Shown here: piece by piece, positions 5,197 through 10,575 of the stretch
Layout of the letters: the number at the start of each line of letters is the position of its first letter
Position numbering within the stretch: position 1 is the stretch's first letter
Assembly (NCBI GenBank): GCA_030612185.1
Contig: JAUWOI010000104.1
Coordinates: 1-10,575, forward strand
Direction: 5' to 3'
From: Anaerolineae bacterium
GTDB lineage: Bacteria; Chloroflexota; Anaerolineae; B4-G1
DNA length: 10,575 nucleotides
The notes under the pieces: generated by a model
Databases searched by the model: none
Seen by the model: the letters and a program-made list of their open reading frames with translations, nothing else
Told to the model about the DNA's origin: nothing
Made by a program: the position numbers and the translations under genes

Positions 5197-8004
5197 ATGA
5201 CAGATCGTCGCCTAATCGAACAAGCCTTCCCCCTTCAAAAAGTCTCCGAGGACTCCCGCCACGAAAAGAACGTGCGCCACGGGCATATTAGTACGCTGCA
5301 TATCTGGCCCGCCCGCCGCCCGCTGGCTGCCTGCCGTGCGGCCATCATCGCGGCGCTGATGCCCGACCCCGGCGACGAGCACAGCCGCGCCGAACTGTGC
5401 AAGAAGATCGAATCCATCACTCGCTGGAAAAGCGAGAACGGCCCGGCGCTCGACTTTTTCCGTCAGGAAATCCGCAAGGCCTTCGGTGGACGCGCCCCCC
5501 GCGTGCTGGATCCCTTCGCCGGTGGCGGGGCCATCCCCCTGGAGGCGATGCGCCTGGGCTGCGACGTCATCGCCAACGACTACAACCCCGTCGCCTGGTT
5601 CATCCTCAAATGCACGCTAGAGTTCCCCCAGCGGTTGGCGGGCAAGACCTGGCCCCTGCCGGAGTCAGCGAATCAGCGAATCAGCGAATCAGCGAATCGA
5701 CAGATGGAACTTGCCGACTTGCAGACTTGTGAACCTGCCGACTTGGCCGCACACGTCCGCTACTGGGGCCAGTGGGTGCTGGAGAACGCCCGTGAAGAAT
5801 TGGCCCCCTACTATCCCACCGTGGACGGCCAACCGACGGTGGCTTACCTCTGGGCGCGCACCGTTCCCTGCCCCGATCCCAAGTGCAGGGCCGAGGTGCC
5901 CCTGCTTAAGACCCTCTGGCTGTGCAAGAAGGCCGAAAAGACCCTGCCAGACACCCCCGAGAACCGCGCCCGGCTCGACTTCCTGCGGATCAAGCGCACC
6001 CGCAATACAACAAGGGTGGTCATCAACGGTCGCCGCGCCTTACGGTTGATACCCAATCCAGAGGAGCACCGGGTGGACTTTGAGATTTGGACGCCCGGCC
6101 CAAGGGATGAAGTGCCCCCTGGCACGATGTCTGGGGCCAAGTCCCGTTGCTCTGTGTGTGGTACGTTGCTCACTCCTGACTACATCAAACAGTGTGGTCA
6201 CGAAGGGAAAATGGGAGCGCGGATGACCACCGTGGTAGTAGACACGGGCCACGGCAAGGAGTACCGCCTGCCGACGCCGGAGGAGATCGTGGCGGCGGAG
6301 CGGGCCGCCGACGCCCTAACCGAGGCTGCGATAAAGATTCCGTATGGCTTGCCCACCGAACCGCTGCCTGGTCCGGAGATTCTGGGTTTCCGCGTGCCCC
6401 TCTACGGCTTCAAAACCTGGGCTGATCTCTTCACCCCTCGCCAGTTGCTAGCCCTGGTCACCTTCGTCAAGTGGACTCGCGCGGCTCGCGAGGAGATGCA
6501 CCGGTCAGGGTGTCCAGATGAGTGGATAGAGGCAATTGGGGGATACTTGGCAGTAGTGCTAGACAAGGTCGCAGACTACAACAGTACTCTTGCTAGATGG
6601 CTCAATGGACTAGAGGCAACTGCTGGTACTTTCTCACGCTTTGCACTACCAATGACCTGGGACTTTGTCGAGATTGCACTTGGGAATGATGTCGGCGGAG
6701 CCTATGGAGCTCAACTTGGTTGGGTAACTCGTTACGTGGAACACGCACTAGAGGCCATCGGTGATAATGGGGCGATGACCGTTCTGCAGCAATCAGCCAC
6801 CAACCCATTTCGTGAACTGGTAGATACGATCATAACTGACCCGCCCTACTATGACGCTATTCCTTACGCTGACATATCTGACTTATTCTACGTCTGGCTG
6901 CGCCGCACTGCAGGGGATATGTACCCGAGTGTTTTCGTAACATCCCTCACCCCCAAGGTCGACGAATTGGTGCAGCAGCACAAAACTGGCGAGAGGGGAC
7001 GCAAGGGGAAGAAAGAATACGAGGCAGGCATGGCTAATGCCTTTCACCGTGCTTGGGAAGCCCTGGTCCCCGACGGACGGATGGTCGTCGTCTTCGCTCA
7101 CAAAGAACCTGAAGCCTGGGAGACACTGGTCACTGCTATGATCCGGGCTGGTTTCACCGTAACGGCATCCTGGCCCATTGATACGGAGAGACAGACTCGC
7201 GCTCGCGCGGTTGGTAGCGCCGCACTATCCTCCTCCATCTGGCTGGTCTGCCGCAAGCGACCCGAGGACGCAGGCGTGGGGCGCTTCGGAGCCGTGCGGC
7301 GGGCTATGCAGGAGCGCATCACCGAACGGCTGCGCTACTTTTGGGACGTGGGCATCAGCGGCCCCGACTTTGTCTGGGCGGCCGTCGGCCCGGCGCTGGA
7401 GTCCTACTCCGCCTACGACGAGGTGCGCCGCCTGGATGGTTCACCCTTCACCGTGAGCGAATTCCTGCGCGAGGTGCGCCGCCTGGTGGCGGATTTCGCT
7501 CTCGGTCAAATCCTCAAAGGCCGCTCCACCGAGGGGCTGGACGAGTGGACCCGCTACTACCTCATTCACCGTGACCACTTTGGGATGGAGCGCGCCCCGG
7601 TGGGGGAGTCCATTCTTCTCTCTCAGGGTTACGGCCTCGATCTGAACGACCTGCGCGGTCCGCGGGGTTTCCTGGTCAAAGCCAAGGGTAGCGATCTACG
7701 TATGGCCCGTTGGGACGAACGCACGCGCAGTGATTTGGGGAATCCCCATCCCAGTGGTATGCTGCCGCTTATCGATATGCTTCACCGGCTGATGTGGCTG
7801 TGGGCATCGGGCGACATGGCCAAACTGCGGGCCTATGCGGGCGATCATGGGTTGTCTCAAAATGACCTCTTCTGGGCCGTGGCCCAGGCTGTGTTGGAGA
7901 TGTCCGCCCCCAAGAGCAAGGAACGCACTCTGCTGGAGGTGCTGGTGGCATGGGGGAGAGGCGGACCCGCCACACCGGAGGCAGTACAACCCGAGTTACT
8001 ATAG
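5197..8004 (+). CDS. DUF1156 / COG1743-type adenine-specific DNA methyltransferase
   Basis: The 935-residue protein starts with a DUF1156 region (about 6-60: LIEQAFPLQKVSEDSRHEKN, HISTLHIWPARRPLAACR). The SAM-binding motif DPFAGGGAIPLEA is at 105-117, and the catalytic DPPYYDA is at 548-554. Between them are paired cysteines (C225/C230, C243, C318/C321, C333) that suggest the Zn-ribbon for which COG1743 is named. The order motif I, large insert, DPPY fits an N6-adenine amino-methylase; the recognition sequence cannot be read. The ATG at 5197 gives the known DUF1156 start and follows GGGGG; the open frame further upstream merely overlaps the PIN gene. Odd points are an octanucleotide repeat insert (residues 156-183) and a stretch of markedly lower GC (about 6530-7020) around DPPY. 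COG1743 enzymes occur in defence clusters with helicases and ATPases, and this one likely marks self DNA for the linked helicase. Domain call firm; system role inferred. Confidence 0.93.
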   Translation: MTDRRLIEQAFPLQKVSEDSRHEKNVRHGHISTLHIWPARRPLAACRAAIIAALMPDPGDEHSRAELCKKIESITRWKSENGPALDFFRQEIRKAFGGRAPRVLDPFAGGGAIPLEAMRLGCDVIANDYNPVAWFILKCTLEFPQRLAGKTWPLPESANQRISESANRQMELADLQTCEPADLAAHVRYWGQWVLENAREELAPYYPTVDGQPTVAYLWARTVPCPDPKCRAEVPLLKTLWLCKKAEKTLPDTPENRARLDFLRIKRTRNTTRVVINGRRALRLIPNPEEHRVDFEIWTPGPRDEVPPGTMSGAKSRCSVCGTLLTPDYIKQCGHEGKMGARMTTVVVDTGHGKEYRLPTPEEIVAAERAADALTEAAIKIPYGLPTEPLPGPEILGFRVPLYGFKTWADLFTPRQLLALVTFVKWTRAAREEMHRSGCPDEWIEAIGGYLAVVLDKVADYNSTLARWLNGLEATAGTFSRFALPMTWDFVEIALGNDVGGAYGAQLGWVTRYVEHALEAIGDNGAMTVLQQSATNPFRELVDTIITDPPYYDAIPYADISDLFYVWLRRTAGDMYPSVFVTSLTPKVDELVQQHKTGERGRKGKKEYEAGMANAFHRAWEALVPDGRMVVVFAHKEPEAWETLVTAMIRAGFTVTASWPIDTERQTRARAVGSAALSSSIWLVCRKRPEDAGVGRFGAVRRAMQERITERLRYFWDVGISGPDFVWAAVGPALESYSAYDEVRRLDGSPFTVSEFLREVRRLVADFALGQILKGRSTEGLDEWTRYYLIHRDHFGMERAPVGESILLSQGYGLDLNDLRGPRGFLVKAKGSDLRMARWDERTRSDLGNPHPSGMLPLIDMLHRLMWLWASGDMAKLRAYAGDHGLSQNDLFWAVAQAVLEMSAPKSKERTLLEVLVAWGRGGPATPEAVQPELL
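5665..5696 (+). repeat. Four tandem copies of TCAGCGAA inside the methyltransferase gene
   Basis: Copies lie at 5665-5672, 5673-5680, 5681-5688 and 5689-5696 without mismatch. They encode SANQRISESAN-type residues (from 157). Eight is not a multiple of three: loss of one copy would lead to a stop at 5730-5732, and gain of one would lead into a frame closed by 6047-6049, both before the DPPY codons at 6838. Confidence 0.9.
5712..5745 (+). repeat. TGCCGACTTG direct repeats next to the octamer array
   Basis: TGCCGACTTG occurs at 5712-5721 and 5736-5745, 24 bases apart, and another GACTTG lies at 5724-5729. With the octamer array this makes one repeat-derived, in-frame insert (residues 156-183) between conserved parts of the methyltransferase. 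Confidence 0.6.
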
Positions 8005-8008
8005 GAGG
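8003..8008 (+). promoter_or_regulatory. AGGAGG ribosome site overlapping the methyltransferase stop
   Basis: AGGAGG shares bases with the TAG stop (8002-8004) and lies six bases before GTG at 8015. It decides the GTG start of the ATPase and implies translational coupling of the two genes. Confidence 0.8.
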
Positions 8009-8014
8009 CCAATT

Positions 8015-9163
8015 GTGAGCAAATTCTCCGAGGCTTTGATTACCCGTGTGGTAGTGCGTGGGTTTCGCAGTTTGGAAAACGTCGCCGTTGATTTGGAGCC
8101 AGTGACCGTGCTTGTGGGTCCTAACGGTAGTGGCAAGAGTTCTTTTGTGAACGTATTGGCCTTTCTGCAACAGTCACTCACTACCTCACCGCAGGAAGCG
8201 TTCAGGAGCAGGGGAGGAGTCAAGCAAGTTCGAACGCTCACCGGCCAACGTGCTCCCATCCTTGCTATAGAAGTGGATATCAAATCCAGGGCTGAGGGGC
8301 TTTTCTCTGGGATCTATTCCGTCAGGTTCAGGCTGAAAGCCGACAACACGTTCTCCATTCCCGAGGAAATCTGTGAGATGACCACAAGGGCAGAGCGTAC
8401 GGTCCATCGTTTCGTCGTCCGGCACGGCAAATGGATTGAATCGGTGGCGGGTGCGGAACCAAAGATGACACAGAATCGGCTGGCGTTGCCTTTGCTGTCT
8501 GGCGTCAAGCGCTTTGCACCGATGTACAATGCTCTGACTGCGATGTACTTCTATAACATTGCCCCGGATGCATTGAGGGCCTGGCAGGAGTCGGGTCGAG
8601 GAGATCAGTTAGCCTTGGATGGGAACAACGCCGTCAGTGTCTTGCAACGACTCATTGGCGAGGATGAATCCTTCTATCGCAGGATTGTCCAGGCCGTTTC
8701 CCAGATTGTTCCCAGTATTCGGGATATCACTCCTAAGAGGCGAGCACAACGTGCGTTAACATTGGCTTTCAGTGAGTCGTTTGTGGGGCACAAGGAACTA
8801 TCCTTTGATGCCAGCAGTATGTCCGATGGGACGCTACAGGTCTTGGGGATCTTGTTGGCCGTCTACCAACCAGAAGCGCCGACCCTGGTCGGGTTCGAAG
8901 AGCCCGAGACGGCAGTCCACCCCGGTGCGGCAGCGGTGTTGGCTGAGGCGCTCCAGGAAGCTGGGCTACGTACACAGATTCTCGTAACGACCCACAGCCC
9001 CGATCTCATCACCCGCTTTGACGTAGAATCTCTGCGCGCGGTGGAGCGTACTGCCGATGGAGTCACAGTCATCGCTCCCATTGTCGAATCGCAGCGTGAA
9101 GCGATCCGCAGACGCTTGTTCACAGCAGGTGAGATCCACCGTGCGGAAGGGTTACATCCCTGA
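8015..9163 (+). CDS. AAA ATPase of the RecF/OLD-like (AAA_15/AAA_21) family
   Basis: The 382-residue protein is an ABC-type ATPase of the SMC/RecF/OLD class. It opens with a typical strand (ALITRVVVRGFRSLENVAVDL) and Walker A GPNGSGKS (35-42). Later come an abbreviated signature SMSDGT (268-273), Walker B with catalytic glutamates LVGFEEPET (291-299) and the H-switch TTHSPD (325-330). No long coiled coil and no fused TOPRIM domain are present, which sets it apart from full-length OLD. The start is GTG at 8015, backed by AGGAGG at 8003-8008; the open frame continues upstream only as an overlap with the methyltransferase. The gene is followed 24 bases later by a DUF4276 TOPRIM-like gene, a known pairing, so the two probably form an ATPase-nuclease complex comparable in logic to OLD or PARIS. 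Lower GC than the methyltransferase ends suggests a separately acquired module. Confidence 0.9.
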   Translation: MSKFSEALITRVVVRGFRSLENVAVDLEPVTVLVGPNGSGKSSFVNVLAFLQQSLTTSPQEAFRSRGGVKQVRTLTGQRAPILAIEVDIKSRAEGLFSGIYSVRFRLKADNTFSIPEEICEMTTRAERTVHRFVVRHGKWIESVAGAEPKMTQNRLALPLLSGVKRFAPMYNALTAMYFYNIAPDALRAWQESGRGDQLALDGNNAVSVLQRLIGEDESFYRRIVQAVSQIVPSIRDITPKRRAQRALTLAFSESFVGHKELSFDASSMSDGTLQVLGILLAVYQPEAPTLVGFEEPETAVHPGAAAVLAEALQEAGLRTQILVTTHSPDLITRFDVESLRAVERTADGVTVIAPIVESQREAIRRRLFTAGEIHRAEGLHP

Positions 9164-9187
9164 ACCCCGAGGGTGAGGAGTCGAACA

Positions 9188-9874
9188 ATGATGCCTAAGC
9201 TGGTCCCGATTGTTGAGGGAGATGGCGAAGTAAAAGCGTTGCCGCTACTCCTACGCCGCTTGTTTAGTGAGGTTCATCAAACTTACTATTTTGAGGTTGC
9301 AAAGCCCAAGAACGCGCACGGTTGTGGGAGTCTAACGACACCTAATGGTATTGAGAGGTTTGTAAAGTATGCTCTGATTGAACCGGATTGCGAGGCGGTG
9401 TTGGTCTTGATCGACAATGACGCAGTGCGAGGACTGCCAGAAGGTCAGGCGCTCGAAGATGACTGCGCGCCAGCACTCGCTCACTACCTGGCTCGGAGGA
9501 TCAACGCTATTCATCCCAATAAACCCGTTGTCGTCGTTGTAGCGCGCTGGGAGTACGAGGCATGGTTTCTTGCGAGTTTGGAGACTGTGGGACAAGCGGT
9601 GGGCCTCCCAGAAGGTGTCGTTTACGAGGGGGATGTAGAGTCGGCCCGCAGCGCAAAAGGTTGGATCAGCCGGCGTCTGCCGCCCGGGCGGAAATACTCG
9701 GAGACTCGGGATCAGGTGAGAATGACGGCCTCGCTGGATTTTGGGCTAGTTGATGGACGCTCACCTTCATTCCGCCGGCTCAAGCATGCCCTGGAAGAAA
9801 TCATCGCCGCCTATTTGCAGGATCAGGTCATCGTGACGCCCTTGCAAGAGTTAACAACATCCGCCATTGACTGA
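9188..9874 (+). CDS. DUF4276 TOPRIM-like protein, partner of the AAA ATPase
   Basis: The 228-residue protein carries the TOPRIM-type acidic motif VEGDGEVKALP (E10, D12, E14) and, after a beta strand, LVLIDND (D76, D78). These are the metal-binding residues expected of this fold. ARWEYEAWFLAS further on is characteristic of DUF4276. The ATG at 9188 is preferred because GAGGAG (9175-9180) stands seven bases before it; an in-frame GTG at 9173 would lie on the ribosome site, and the adjoining ATG at 9191 is equally usable. The gene lies between two AAA ATPase genes, 24 bases after the first and 33 before the second. With the upstream ATPase it most likely makes an OLD-like nuclease divided into two chains that cleaves or nicks nucleic acid when triggered. 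Family membership is clear; nuclease activity is inferred from the acidic residues. Confidence 0.85.
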   Translation: MMPKLVPIVEGDGEVKALPLLLRRLFSEVHQTYYFEVAKPKNAHGCGSLTTPNGIERFVKYALIEPDCEAVLVLIDNDAVRGLPEGQALEDDCAPALAHYLARRINAIHPNKPVVVVVARWEYEAWFLASLETVGQAVGLPEGVVYEGDVESARSAKGWISRRLPPGRKYSETRDQVRMTASLDFGLVDGRSPSFRRLKHALEEIIAAYLQDQVIVTPLQELTTSAID

Positions 9875-9907
9875 TTAAGACGTGGGACAACGAGAGGAAG
9901 AAGCATT

Positions 9908-10575
9908 ATGATCACTAAACTAAACGTGCGTGCCTTCAAGGGCCTGCGTGAATTCAGCATCGCGCCCCGGCGGGTAAACCTGCTGATCGGCGCTAACGGC
10001 ACCGGCAAGACCAACTTCACAGACCTGATCGCGTTCATTGCCAGATTGTGCCCCAAAGGCCTATCGGCGACAATGGAGGACTTTGGCGGTCTGTACCAGG
10101 TCCGCACCCGCCAGCCTGGCGCGGGCACGCCGTACAGATTTCGGATTGACCTGACGTTGGGAGAAGATCAATCCCGGGGCATTCAGAGAGTTCACTACCA
10201 CTTTGCGTTGGCACAGTCCAAAGAAGTCAAGGTCCAGACAGAAACGCTGGATGCCGTAGTCTACAAACGCGCATCGGGCAGGCCACTGAAACGGGGCTTT
10301 CCCCTCTTTGACACTGACCGACCAATCGAGTTGCGCTACCAGCGGAAGGGGACAACCGTATCTGAATGGAGCGACGCCCTCGGCCCTTCCATCTCCGAGT
10401 TCGACGATGAGCAGGAGTTGGTATTGGCATCCTACGGCCGCTTGGGAGAACTTCGCACACTGAGCGACTATCTCGGTTCGTGGAGAGTCTACAATATTGA
10501 CGCCGCGATTGCCAAACAATCAACGGGCGGCAGCGACGTAGAACTGGAGCAGTATGGGGCCAACGTCGTCCCTTA
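9908..10575 (+). CDS. Second AAA ATPase (RecF/AAA_21-like), 3' end missing
   Basis: The frame begins at ATG 9908 with GAGGAAG (9894-9900) seven bases before it and stays open for 222 codons to the window end. The start ITKLNVRAFKGLREFSI and Walker A IGANGTGKTN (27-36) identify the same ATPase superfamily as the gene at 8015. The segments that follow (EDFGGLYQVRTRQPG, YRFRIDLTLGE, VHYHFALAQSKEVKVQTETL) fit the lid region found between Walker A and the signature in COG4637-like predicted ATPases. Signature, Walker B and H-switch would lie beyond the window. It is not a close copy of the first ATPase, since residues outside the Walker A region differ, so recent duplication is unlikely. As this ATPase type is often followed by a DUF4276 gene, a second TOPRIM-like partner may lie just downstream. 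Confidence 0.85.
   Translation, partial: MITKLNVRAFKGLREFSIAPRRVNLLIGANGTGKTNFTDLIAFIARLCPKGLSATMEDFGGLYQVRTRQPGAGTPYRFRIDLTLGEDQSRGIQRVHYHFALAQSKEVKVQTETLDAVVYKRASGRPLKRGFPLFDTDRPIELRYQRKGTTVSEWSDALGPSISEFDDEQELVLASYGRLGELRTLSDYLGSWRVYNIDAAIAKQSTGGSDVELEQYGANVVP

Noticed and set aside
5665..5696. Octamer array as a CRISPR or origin iteron
   Set aside because: There are no spacers, the units are contiguous, and the array lies inside a coding frame that stays open through it.
818..8004. Calling the locus DISARM
   Set aside because: Only DrmD-like and methylase-like components are seen; the defining DrmA, DrmB and DrmC are not in the window and the methylase is of the DUF1156 type.

Overview
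The window is a GC-rich bacterial accessory (defence-type) region of 10,575 bases. It has strong Shine-Dalgarno sites, sigma70-like promoters and short CCTC-S-GAGG and TCAGCGAA repeat motifs. Gene content and repeat style suggest a Chloroflexota-like or similar GC-rich environmental bacterium. This taxonomic guess is weak, and no rRNA, tRNA or core gene is present to anchor it.

Layout. Positions 1-519 (minus strand) hold the 5' part of a gene for a two-helix membrane protein whose cytoplasmic tail ends, at the window edge, in a WYL-like stretch. Positions 520-817 form a divergent promoter region: a minus-strand promoter with a long leader carrying a 12-bp inverted repeat, and a near-consensus plus-strand promoter followed by a small palindrome. 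Positions 818-4318 encode a 1166-residue SNF2-type helicase with a C-terminal DUF3883 domain, closed by a branched terminator (4331-4399). A second promoter (4398-4426), overlapped by a 29-bp imperfect palindrome, begins a compact plus-strand operon: AbrB/SpoVT-type antitoxin (4477-4755), PIN-domain toxin (4733-5194), DUF1156/COG1743-type adenine methyltransferase (5197-8004), RecF/OLD-like AAA ATPase (8015-9163), DUF4276 TOPRIM-like protein (9188-9874) and a second AAA ATPase cut by the window end (9908-10575). Gaps are 2-33 nt with one 23-nt overlap, so these six genes are probably co-transcribed.

How they may work together. A large translocase/helicase with a nuclease-fold domain next to an adenine methyltransferase is the usual logic of self/non-self discrimination by methylation (compare DISARM class 1 DrmD plus DrmMI, and COG1743-containing defence clusters). 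The ATPase plus TOPRIM-like pair resembles an OLD nuclease or PARIS-type effector split into two chains. The AbrB-PIN pair sits ahead of and is coupled to the methyltransferase, and may be a toxin-antitoxin fuse for the operon. No DrmA, DrmB, DrmC or DUF499 gene is visible, so the locus does not match a complete named system within this window. The joint system is inference; the individual domain calls are much firmer.

A notable detail is four tandem copies of an octanucleotide inside the methyltransferase frame. Gain or loss of one copy would truncate the enzyme before its DPPY motif, so phase variation is possible.
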